64,000 bases of DNA from Planctomycetota bacterium (GTDB lineage: Bacteria > Planctomycetota > UBA1135 > UBA2386): assembly GCA_016716265.1 (NCBI GenBank), contig JADJWQ010000001.1, forward strand, positions 2,356,001-2,420,000, read 5' to 3'. The notes beneath the pieces are model-generated. The model was given only the letters and a program-made list of their open reading frames with translations, made no database searches and was not told the origin of the DNA. This document shows positions 17,765 to 26,077 of the stretch, in pieces. The position numbers and the translations under genes were made by a program. Numbering within the stretch: position 1 is the stretch's first letter; each line of letters opens with the position of its first letter.

Positions 17765-18415
17765 GTGATCCGCAACCGCTACAACCTCCTGCTGCTCGTG
17801 CTGGTCCTGCACCTCGTCGCCCTGGCGTTGGACCTGCCGACACCGTGGACGGATGTCACCAACCTCGCGGTCGCACCGCTACTGGCGGTGCTGGTCGGGG
17901 TCATCACCGGCAGCCGCCGTGACGCCTGGGTCCTGCTCGGGCTCGCGGCGGGCGGCTCGGCGCTCAACGTGGTCGTGCCGTGGGGTTCGGTGCCGCTGGC
18001 GGTGGACCTCGCCAAGGTCGCGCTCTGGACCCTGGCGCCAGCGTTCCTCGCTCAGCGCGTGTTCCGCACCATCTACCGCAGCGAGACGATCACCGCGGCC
18101 GAGATCGCCGGGGCGGTCGCCGTGTACCTGCTCCTGGCCCACGTGTTCGCCAACTTCTACGAGGCCATGTACACGTATCACGCCACGAGTCTCTACTTCG
18201 GCGGCAGCTTCGATCGCGCGAGCATCGGCTTCGGCGAGATGCTGTATTTCAGCCTCATCACGCTGTCTACCCTCGGCTACGGAGACGTCGCTCCCGCAAG
18301 TCCGCTGGCGCGCGGCGTGGCGGTGATGGAGTCGGTGGTCGGATTGATGTACGTGGCCATCCTGATCGCGCGCTTCGTGGCGATGCACACGGTCCCGCCA
18401 TCCCAGCGGTCCTGA
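17765..18415 (+). CDS. Two-pore-loop-type potassium channel (Ion_trans_2)
   Basis: A 216-residue membrane protein with six hydrophobic segments. The last two flank a pore loop with the K+ selectivity filter TLGYGD (residues 169-174) in a MLYFSLITLSTLGYGDVAP context. It has no RCK or cyclic-nucleotide domain, so gating must come from elsewhere. I start it at the GTG at 17765 (VIRNRYNLLLLV) because the in-frame sequence upstream does not look coding. A hairpin follows the stop directly. Confidence 0.85.
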   Translation: MIRNRYNLLLLVLVLHLVALALDLPTPWTDVTNLAVAPLLAVLVGVITGSRRDAWVLLGLAAGGSALNVVVPWGSVPLAVDLAKVALWTLAPAFLAQRVFRTIYRSETITAAEIAGAVAVYLLLAHVFANFYEAMYTYHATSLYFGGSFDRASIGFGEMLYFSLITLSTLGYGDVAPASPLARGVAVMESVVGLMYVAILIARFVAMHTVPPSQRS

Positions 18416-18438
18416 CCGCGCCGGGTGGTCCCGCGCGG
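18416..18438 (+). terminator. Hairpin after the potassium-channel gene
   Basis: The stem is CCGCGC plus GGG pairing with CCC plus GCGCGG, with one bulged C and a TGGT loop. It starts one base after the TGA at 18413-18415. There is no T tract, as is common in very GC-rich genomes. Confidence 0.45.
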
Positions 18439-18468
18439 CGAACCCAGGATGCTCCGGTCGGCGGTTCC

Positions 18469-18497
18469 TTGACCACGACCGCCGAGCCTTCCAGACT
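18469..18497 (+). promoter_or_regulatory. Promoter TTGACC-N17-CAGACT for the GH115 gene, leaderless type
   Basis: A -35 TTGACC (18469-18474) and a -10 CAGACT (18492-18497) are separated by exactly 17 nt. The ATG at 18506 follows after 8 nt with no ribosome site. It is one of the clearest promoters in the window. Confidence 0.55.
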
Positions 18498-18505
18498 GCG
18501 CGGCC

Positions 18506-21457
18506 ATGCCGATGCGGGCGACAGGCGTAGGCAGGATGGTCCACCGGAGCCCGGTACCCCGGCGAACGCTCGCCGGAATGCTCGGGGTCGTCGCGCAGAT
18601 CACCGCCATAGCCCAGGTCGGCGAGCCCCCGGCGACGGGGCGCTTTCCACTGGTGACCGCGCGCGAGGTCGCGGACGTCCTCGTGGACGCCGACGACTGG
18701 AAGGTCGCCAGGATCGCGGCCGGCGACCTGGCGCAAGACGTCGAGCGGGTGACCGGCCGGCTGCCGGCGGTGAGACACGCGCCGGACGACCGGACGGCCT
18801 GTGCGGTGCTGATCGGAACGCTCGGAGCGAGCACGCTGGTCGACGGTCTGGTGGCCGCCGGCCGGCTCGACGTCGCGGACCTGCGCGGCCAATGGGAGTC
18901 GTTCGTCATCGAGGCGATCGACGAACCGATGCCCGGAGTGGCGCGCGGCCTGGTGATCGCGGGCAGCGATCGCCGGGGTACCGCGTACGGGGTCTACGAG
19001 CTGTCGCGCCGCATCGGCGTCTCACCCTGGTACTGGTGGGCGGACGTCGCACCGGAGCGACGCACAGAGCTCTATGTCGATCCGGCCCGGGTGCGGGTCG
19101 GCCCGCCCGCGGTGCGCTACCGCGGGATCTTCATCAACGACGAGATGTGGGGCATCCGACCCTGGGCCGAGGGCACGCTGGCACCCGGCGAGGGCCGGGG
19201 GCTCGGGCCGACGACCTACGCCAGGGTGTTCGAGCTGCTGCTGCGGCTGCGCGCCAATCACATCTGGCCGGCGATGCACCGCGGCACCATCCCGTTCAAC
19301 TACTACCCTCGCAATCGCGAAGTGGCCGACGACTACGCGATCGTGATGGGTTCGAGCCACATCGAGCCGATGCTGCGCAACAACATGCACGGCGCCGAGT
19401 GGGATCGCGAGGGTGGCGGTGAGTGGAACTACGCCGTGAACCGCGAGGCGATCCTCGATTACTGGGAGCGCCGGATCGAGACCAACGGCCACTACGAGAA
19501 CATCTATACGATCGGGATGCGCGGCAAGGACGACGAGCCGATGACCGGCGGCGCCACCCGCGGCGAGCAGATCGCACTGCTCGAGCGCATCTTCCGCGAC
19601 CAGCGCGAGATCCTCGCACGCCACGTCGACCCCGATCCGGCGTCGATCCCGCAGGTGTTCATTCCGTACACCGAGGTGCTGGGCCTCTACGACGCGGGAC
19701 TGCAGGTGCCGGACGACGTGACGATCTGCTGGCCCGACGACAACTTCGGCTACATCCGACGACTGCCGACCGACGCGGAGCGGCGACGCAGCGGGGGCTC
19801 GGGCGTCTACTACCACCTCCAGTGGCTCAATGGTGCGACCACGGCCTACACGTGGCTGAACACCACGCCACCGGCGCTGATCTTCGCCGAGTTGACCAAG
19901 GCCTGGCAGCACGGAGCGCGCCGGCTGTGGGTCCTGAACGTCGGTGACATCAAGCCGGGCGAGCTCGGCACCGAGCTGTTCCTCGAGATGGCGTGGGACC
20001 CGGTGCGCTGGCGACTCGACGGCGTTCGCGAGTTCCTCGTCCGCTGGGCGCGGCGCGACCTCGACCCCCGGTTCGCGGAGGAGATCGCCGACCTGCTGGA
20101 GGAGCACTTCCGGCTCGGGTTCGCCCGGCGGCCCGAGCACCTCGTCCAGTCGCGCGGCGGGCAGCCGCTCGAGTTCTCGTGGTTCAGCCACGAGCACTAC
20201 GGCGACGAGGCCGGCCTGCGGCTCGCGCGCTACGCCGCGATCGCGCGGCGTGCCGAGGAGATCTACGAGCAGCTCCCCGACGCACGGAAGGACGCGTTCT
20301 TCGAGCTCGTCCTCTATCCGGTCCGGTGCGCAGCGCTGATGAACGAGAAGGTGATCAGCGCCGACCGGAGCCTTCGTGACGCGGCAGCCGGACGCGCCAC
20401 CGCGCACGAGCACGCGGAGCGCGCTCGCGCGGCCGCCCGGCAGATCCTCGAGTTGACCGAACGCTACGACGCCGGCCTTCTGACGGCCGGTGACAAATGG
20501 CGCTACATGATGCATTGGGCTCCCGGACCCTGGGGCGGCCAGCGCCATCAGTTCGAGATGCCACCGCTCAGCGACTTCGACGGGCTCGGTCCACCGCGGC
20601 TCGAGGTGGCACCGGAGGGTGGGCGCGGCGGTGCGGTAGCCGAGCTGAGCGTCTTCACGCGGGGCCAACGCTTCATCGACCTGTTCAACACCGGCCGGGG
20701 AGAGATCGAATGGCGGGCGAGAGCGAGCGTGCCGTGGCTGCTCACGGAGCCTCCCGTGGGCCGCTTCGTCACGGGCCGCCGGCTATGGGTGCGGGTCGAT
20801 TGGGACGCCGCGCCGCGCGGCGGCCAGCTCGACGCGGCGATCGAGATCGAGAGCAACGCTGGCTCCGCGCGGGTCACCGTGCCCGTGTTCGCCCCAGCCG
20901 AGCCCGCGCGAGACTCGCTGACCGGATTCGTCGAGAGCCACGGCTGCGTCAGCATGGAAGCCGAGCACTTCAGCCGACGGCGCGACGGCGACGGCTCCGC
21001 ATGGCAGGTGATCGGCGGGCTCGGGCGCTGCGGCGATTCCGTCGGCGTGTTCCCGACGACGGTGGCCAGCCGCAGCGAGCCGGCCGCGATCCGCGCACAC
21101 AGCCCCGCACTCGACTACGAGATGCACCTGTTCGGCACCGGCGATCACGTCCTGCACGTCGACTGCCTGCCGACGCAACCGGTCGCGCCGGGGCGCGGGG
21201 CGCGAGTGGCGATCAGCCTCGACGACGGTGAGCCGGTGATCCTCGACGAGCAGGCGCGCGACGTCCCGTCCGGCGTGCTGGCCAACCTGCGCCGTTGGGT
21301 CGCTCCGCTCCCGATCGACGAACCGGGCCGCCACGTGCTCACGCTGTGGATGGTCGATCCCGGCGTGATCGTCGACCGCATCGCGGTCCACACCGCCGCG
21401 CCCCCGCCGTCGTACCTCGGCCCGCCGGAGTCGTTCCGGGGCCGCGGCGCGCGGTGA
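18506..21457 (+). CDS. Glycoside hydrolase family 115 (xylan alpha-1,2-glucuronidase type)
   Basis: A 983-residue exported enzyme with an N-terminal signal segment (about 12-40). GH115 enzymes remove 4-O-methyl-glucuronic acid side chains from xylan. Characteristic stretches are GTAYGVYELSRRIGVSPWYWWADV, the catalytic-barrel motif RGIFINDEMWG, LRLRANHIWPAMHRG, GMRGKDDEPM, WPDDNFGY and VGDIKPGE, in the family's order. The C-terminal 250 residues form beta-rich domains. It lies next to a PQQ-type sugar dehydrogenase. The ATG at 18506 fits the promoter just upstream. An in-frame ATG at 18536 is the alternative. Confidence 0.9.
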   Translation: MPMRATGVGRMVHRSPVPRRTLAGMLGVVAQITAIAQVGEPPATGRFPLVTAREVADVLVDADDWKVARIAAGDLAQDVERVTGRLPAVRHAPDDRTACAVLIGTLGASTLVDGLVAAGRLDVADLRGQWESFVIEAIDEPMPGVARGLVIAGSDRRGTAYGVYELSRRIGVSPWYWWADVAPERRTELYVDPARVRVGPPAVRYRGIFINDEMWGIRPWAEGTLAPGEGRGLGPTTYARVFELLLRLRANHIWPAMHRGTIPFNYYPRNREVADDYAIVMGSSHIEPMLRNNMHGAEWDREGGGEWNYAVNREAILDYWERRIETNGHYENIYTIGMRGKDDEPMTGGATRGEQIALLERIFRDQREILARHVDPDPASIPQVFIPYTEVLGLYDAGLQVPDDVTICWPDDNFGYIRRLPTDAERRRSGGSGVYYHLQWLNGATTAYTWLNTTPPALIFAELTKAWQHGARRLWVLNVGDIKPGELGTELFLEMAWDPVRWRLDGVREFLVRWARRDLDPRFAEEIADLLEEHFRLGFARRPEHLVQSRGGQPLEFSWFSHEHYGDEAGLRLARYAAIARRAEEIYEQLPDARKDAFFELVLYPVRCAALMNEKVISADRSLRDAAAGRATAHEHAERARAAARQILELTERYDAGLLTAGDKWRYMMHWAPGPWGGQRHQFEMPPLSDFDGLGPPRLEVAPEGGRGGAVAELSVFTRGQRFIDLFNTGRGEIEWRARASVPWLLTEPPVGRFVTGRRLWVRVDWDAAPRGGQLDAAIEIESNAGSARVTVPVFAPAEPARDSLTGFVESHGCVSMEAEHFSRRRDGDGSAWQVIGGLGRCGDSVGVFPTTVASRSEPAAIRAHSPALDYEMHLFGTGDHVLHVDCLPTQPVAPGRGARVAISLDDGEPVILDEQARDVPSGVLANLRRWVAPLPIDEPGRHVLTLWMVDPGVIVDRIAVHTAAPPPSYLGPPESFRGRGAR

Positions 21458-21467
21458 GCCGCCCGGG

Positions 21468-22676
21468 TCACGGCACGATGCGCTGGATACGGCCGTCGAA
21501 GCCGAGCACCAGCAGCTCGCCGTCCGGCTCCTCGGCGAACGACGCGATCAGACCCGGTGCGCGGCCGAGCTCCAGCACGTCGGCCGAGCCGTCGGTGCCG
21601 GCCTTCGCCGCCCACACCTTGCGGGTCGCGAAGTCGCCGTAGACGAAGCGCCCGACCAGCGCCGGGATCGCCCGACCACGGTAGACGTGGCCACCGGTCA
21701 CCGAGATGCCCTCGCTGCGCGGGTACTCGGTCAGCGGCATCACGAGCTTCGCGCGCAGCTCGGCCGGGCGTTCCGCGTCCGGCGGGAACGCGTGCAGCCC
21801 CTCCATCAGCGGCCAGCCGTGATTGCCGCCGCGCACGACGCGGCCGACCTCCTCCCACAGGTTCTGACCGACGTCGCCGCACCACAGCTCGCCGGTCTCG
21901 CGGTCGAACGAGATGCGCCACGGATTGCGCAGCCCGTAGGCCCAGATCTCCGGACGCGCGCCGTCGACGCCGACGAACGGGTTGTCGTCGGGCACCCGGT
22001 ACGGGGAGTCGGCGGTCGCCTCGCTGACGTCGATGCGCAGCACGGAAGCCAGCAGCGTGCCGAGGTTCTGCCCATTGCCACCACGATCGTCCGCCGCGCC
22101 GCCGTCGCCGAGCGCGACGTAGAGCATGCCGTCCGGTCCGAACACCAGCGTCCCGCCGTTGTGGTTGCCCCAGGGCTGCGCGACGCGCATGACGACGAGC
22201 GCCGAGTCCAGGTCGAGCGCGATCGCGCCGCCATCGGCCACGCGCGTCGCGTAGCGTGCGACCACGCTCTCGCGCCGTTTGTCGCGCCCGTCGCCGCCGA
22301 GATCGTGCGAGTAGTAGACGAAGACGTGACCGCCGGCCGGCTCCCACGCGGGGGCGAACGCGAAGCCGAGCAGCCCTTCCTCGTTGTGGCCGCCGTTGCG
22401 CGGGTGCAGGCAGATCGACGAGAAGTCCGCCACCGTCGCGCGCTCGCCGCGCTCGCCTTCGCGCGGGATGCGCCGGATCGCGCCGTACTGCTCGACGACC
22501 CAGTAGTGCTCGGGGTCGTTCGCGTGTGCGGCGAGGAACACCGGCCGGTCGAAGTCGGCCTGCGCGGGGAACGCATCGGCGAAGTGGGCGACGGCCGGGT
22601 CCTGGCCGCACGCGGCGACCGCGAACAGCTGGACGGCCGCCAGCAGCCGGACGTGGAAAACGGTCTTCTGCGACAT
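21468..22676 (-). CDS. PQQ-dependent sugar dehydrogenase-like lipoprotein (glucose/sorbosone dehydrogenase family)
   Basis: A 402-residue six-bladed propeller protein of the soluble aldose sugar dehydrogenase family (YliI/GSDH). A lipobox ends at Cys23 (VAAC), so it should be a lipid-anchored periplasmic protein. Family motifs are NEEGLLGFAFAP, VYYSHD, HNGGTLVFGPDGMLYVALGDGG, YGLRNPWRISFD, GDVGQNLWEEV and VTGGHVYRG. The family oxidises aldose sugars with PQQ, and the neighbouring GH115 enzyme suggests a role in plant-polysaccharide sugars. The open frame extends upstream, but the ATG at 22676 fits both the lipobox and a -10 hexamer 8 nt upstream. Confidence 0.88.
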   Translation of the reverse strand: MSQKTVFHVRLLAAVQLFAVAACGQDPAVAHFADAFPAQADFDRPVFLAAHANDPEHYWVVEQYGAIRRIPREGERGERATVADFSSICLHPRNGGHNEEGLLGFAFAPAWEPAGGHVFVYYSHDLGGDGRDKRRESVVARYATRVADGGAIALDLDSALVVMRVAQPWGNHNGGTLVFGPDGMLYVALGDGGAADDRGGNGQNLGTLLASVLRIDVSEATADSPYRVPDDNPFVGVDGARPEIWAYGLRNPWRISFDRETGELWCGDVGQNLWEEVGRVVRGGNHGWPLMEGLHAFPPDAERPAELRAKLVMPLTEYPRSEGISVTGGHVYRGRAIPALVGRFVYGDFATRKVWAAKAGTDGSADVLELGRAPGLIASFAEEPDGELLVLGFDGRIQRIVP

Positions 22677-22684
22677 CGGCGGGG

Positions 22685-22690
22685 ATGCTA
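22685..22690 (-). promoter_or_regulatory. Candidate -10 element (TAGCAT) for the sugar dehydrogenase gene, leaderless type
   Basis: On the minus strand TAGCAT ends 8 nt before the ATG at 22676, and no ribosome site intervenes. Confidence 0.42.
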
Positions 22691-22772
22691 TCCGCGCCGC
22701 CAGCGGAGCGGAGCACCTGCCCGGGCCGGGCGCCGATCGTCGCACCACGCTGGAACAGCACCGTCCGTCAGC

Positions 22773-22778
22773 TACGGT
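22773..22778 (+). promoter_or_regulatory. Candidate -10 element (TACGGT) for the ABC ATPase gene, leaderless type
   Basis: TACGGT ends 7 nt before the ATG at 22786. No Shine-Dalgarno sequence is present. Confidence 0.38.
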
Positions 22779-22785
22779 TTGATCG

Positions 22786-23597
<812 letters not shown>

Positions 23598-23613
<16 letters not shown>

Positions 23614-24536
23614 AGACACTCATCCTCGGCTCCGGACCGGCCGGCTACACCGCGGCGATCTACGCCGCGCGCGCGAACCTCGAGCCGGTGGTCCTCGCGG
23701 GCAATCAGCCCGGCGGTCAGCTCACGATCACGTCCGACGTCGAGAACTACCCCGGCTTCCCGGAAGGGATCATGGGCCCCGAGATGATGGAGCAGTTCAA
23801 GGCGCAGGCCGAGCGCTTCGGCACCCGCGTCGTGTTCGAGCTCGCGGACCGCGTCGACTTCTCGACGCGGCCCTTCCACGTGTGGGCGACCAGCGGCACC
23901 GAATACGTGGCGGAGACCGTGATCATCGCGACCGGTGCGTCGGCGCTGTACCTCGGCCTCGAGAACGAGCGCAAGCTGCAGGGTCGCGGCGTGTCGGCCT
24001 GCGCGACCTGCGACGGCTTCTTCTTCCGCAATCAGGTCGTTTACGTCGTCGGTGGCGGCGACTCCGCCTGCGAGGAGGCGAACTTCCTGACCAAGTTCGC
24101 GCGCGAGGTGCACCTGCTCGTCCGCCGCGACGAGATGCGCGCGAGCAAGATCATGCAGCAGCGCGTCGTCGACAACCCGAAGATCACCGTGCATTGGAAC
24201 ACGCTGGTCGACGACGTCCACGACGTCGAGAAGGGTGTGGTGACCGCGTTGACGCTGCGCGACCGCGTGACCAACGAGACGCGGCGCGTCGACGCGGACG
24301 GCCTGTTCCTCGCCATCGGCCACAAGCCGAACACCGAGCTGTTCCGCGACTGGCTGAAGCTCGACGACGTCGGCTACATCCTCACGAAGCCCGACCGCAC
24401 GGCGACCGAGATCCCCGGCGTGTTCGCCTGCGGCGACGCGCAGGACAGCTACTACCGGCAGGCGGTCACCGCCGCCGGCACCGGCTGCATGGCCGCGATC
24501 GAGGCCGAGCGCTTCCTCGAGAGCCAGCATCACTGA
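23598..24536 (+). CDS. trxB: Thioredoxin reductase
   Basis: A 312-residue FAD/NADPH flavoprotein that reduces thioredoxin in the cytoplasm, at the usual family length. The N-terminal FAD motif is GSGPAGYTAAIYAAR. The redox-active CATC is Cys135/Cys138 in SACATCDG. The NADPH motif is VVGGGDSACEEANFL, and the C-terminal FAD-binding ACGDAQD is present. The ATG at 23598 lies inside the end of the ABC ATPase gene. A 58-bp part of this gene (24150-24207, encoding IMQQRVVDNPKITVHWNTL) recurs about 1.3 kb downstream as the 5' end of another gene. Confidence 0.94.
24150..24207 (+). repeat. trxB segment duplicated at 25518-25575
   Basis: These 58 bp within trxB match 25518-25575 at 52 of 58 positions, in the same orientation and reading frame. 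The flanks do not match. Confidence 0.88.
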
Positions 24537-24660
24537 GCATCCGCGCAGCCCGGTCGCCGACCTCGTCGACCTCCGGGACACCGACGATCCGACCTGGATC
24601 TCGGCCAGGGAGCCCGACGTGGCCGCTCCCCGCGGCGACCAGCGTGCGGCGAGCGGGCGG

Positions 24661-25332
24661 TCACGCCGCGGCGCGGAGGACTGAGTTCCGCGCCCCGGGC
24701 CGCCGCCGCGCTCGGATCCACAGCAACCCGACCGTGAGCAGACCGAGGCCGACGAACAGCATCACGCCCGCCTGGTCCTTCTGCAGGGGCTTCGAGCCGA
24801 AGTCGACGAGCATGATCCGCTCCGGCACCAGATCGGTCGTTCCGTCGCGCATGGCAGCGAGGACCTTCGCGGAGAGACCCGACACCAGACCGCGCTCGCC
24901 GGAGACGACGAACGGCGCCGGTCCGGAATTCGCCTCGGCCTGGCCGGCCTTGATCGACTCGTATTCGCGGGCGGACAGCGACGCGACGAGGCGGCAATCG
25001 GTGTAGGGCACCGGCCGCCCGGCGTCCTGCGCGGCCTCCCAGGCGTCCGCCAGAACCCGCGACACGATCGGCACGAAGACGGCCTCGAGCTTCGAGTCGC
25101 TCCCGTTGCGCCGCTCCCGGACCTGCTCGACGGCCTCCGGCCAGTAGGCGACGCCGTCGGCGACCTCGATCCAGCTCTGCGCTGGCACGCTGCCGGCCTC
25201 GAGCTGCTCGATCGTCACCCGCTCGGGTGCGGTCTCTGGATCGCCCGCGAGGGTCGCGATGGCTGCGATCGTCATGAACGCCGCGACGGTCGCGAGCAGG
25301 TACGGGAACAGGCGGAACAGCAGCGAGATCAT
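24661..25332 (-). CDS. Membrane protein of unknown function with two terminal helices
   Basis: A 223-residue protein with a hydrophobic helix at residues 1-28 and another at about 186-208, enclosing a mainly polar extracytoplasmic domain of roughly 150 residues (IEQLEAGSVPAQSWIEVADGVAYWPEAV). The short Arg-rich C-terminal tail would be cytoplasmic. I recognise no family. The N-anchor, domain, C-anchor layout resembles small membrane ligase-like or sensor proteins, but there is no catalytic motif. The ATG at 25332 is the natural start. It converges with trxB, 124 bp apart. Confidence 0.65.
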   Translation of the reverse strand: MISLLFRLFPYLLATVAAFMTIAAIATLAGDPETAPERVTIEQLEAGSVPAQSWIEVADGVAYWPEAVEQVRERRNGSDSKLEAVFVPIVSRVLADAWEAAQDAGRPVPYTDCRLVASLSAREYESIKAGQAEANSGPAPFVVSGERGLVSGLSAKVLAAMRDGTTDLVPERIMLVDFGSKPLQKDQAGVMLFVGLGLLTVGLLWIRARRRPGARNSVLRAAA

Positions 25333-25517
25333 GGATCGGTCCTCGGAGTCGGGGTGGTCGAGAGCGCGGGCCGGGGAACCGTTCCCTGGCCTCGTCCCGG
25401 GTTCCGCACACGGAGCGCGCCGCGCGCCCCCCCCTCAGCGTCACGCTGTCTCGCCGCGATTCACGGGAACCGGGTTTTTTGCGCAGCGGTCGTCGCCCGA
25501 CCCCGCACCCGCGCGGG

Positions 25518-25575
25518 ATCATGCAGCAGCGCGTCATCGACAATCCGAAGTTCACGGTGCATCGGAACACGCTCG
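25518..25575 (+). repeat. Copy of a trxB segment at the 5' end of the DUF1697 gene
   Basis: This is the second copy of the 58-bp trxB segment (first at 24150-24207), with 6 mismatches. It supplies the start codon region and first 18 or so residues of the gene that follows. Confidence 0.88.
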
Positions 25576-26036
25576 CCGCGTCGCTCGGCTTCCGGGAGCC
25601 GCGCAACCACGTGCAGGGCGGCAATCTCGTGTTCGCCGCCGCCACCTCCGCGACAGCCTGCACGGACGCATTGGAGCGGGCGATCGCCGCGCAGTTCGGC
25701 CTCGACGTGCCCGTCGTCGTCTCCACCGCCGCGGAGCTGCAGACCGCCCTGCTTCGTTGCCCGTTCGCCGCCGCGGTCGATGCACGACCGAACCTCGTGC
25801 ACATCGGCTTCTGCCGCACGAAGTTCCCCGCGGTTGCCGCCGCGGAGCTCGGAGCCCGAGCCCAGGAAGGCGAGCGGATCGCGGTGGTCGGCCCCCACGT
25901 GTGGATCGACTACGAGAGCGGCGTCGCCCGCTCGAAGCTGACGCCCACCGTGCTCGATCGCTGCGCCGGCGCGCCAGTCACGATGCGCAACGCGCGGACG
26001 CTCCGCGCCGTGCTCGGGATGTTGGACGCCGGATAG
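25521..26036 (+). CDS. DUF1697-family protein whose N-terminus is replaced by a trxB-derived segment
   Basis: A 171-residue chimeric product. From about residue 20 on it matches DUF1697: a LGFREPRNHVQGGNLVF strand like LGF..VRTYIQSGNVVF, then LERAIAAQFGLDVPVVV, the VHIGF strand, VWIDYESGVARSKLT and RNARTLRAVLGML. The usual first 25-30 residues (VALLRGINVGG..) are absent. The gene instead begins MQQRVIDNPKFTVHRNTL, a near copy of TrxB residues 186-203 in frame. The ATG at 25521 is within the duplicated part; a TTG at 25479 is the alternative. It is either a decaying fusion or a new hybrid protein. DUF1697 has no established function. Confidence 0.75.
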   Translation: MQQRVIDNPKFTVHRNTLAASLGFREPRNHVQGGNLVFAAATSATACTDALERAIAAQFGLDVPVVVSTAAELQTALLRCPFAAAVDARPNLVHIGFCRTKFPAVAAAELGARAQEGERIAVVGPHVWIDYESGVARSKLTPTVLDRCAGAPVTMRNARTLRAVLGMLDAG

Positions 26037-26077
26037 CGGCGGACCACCGCGGCGGCGGCCGGTCGTTACGACGTGCG

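Noticed and set aside
24630..24671. CCGCGGCG/CGCCGCGG inverted repeat between trxB and the membrane-protein gene as a terminator
   Set aside because: The loop is 26 nt and one arm lies inside the coding end of the minus-strand gene. GC-rich chance pairing is as likely.
25461..25517. Intrinsic terminator suggested by the TTTTTT at 25475-25480
   Set aside because: There is a T run but no stable stem directly before it on either strand.
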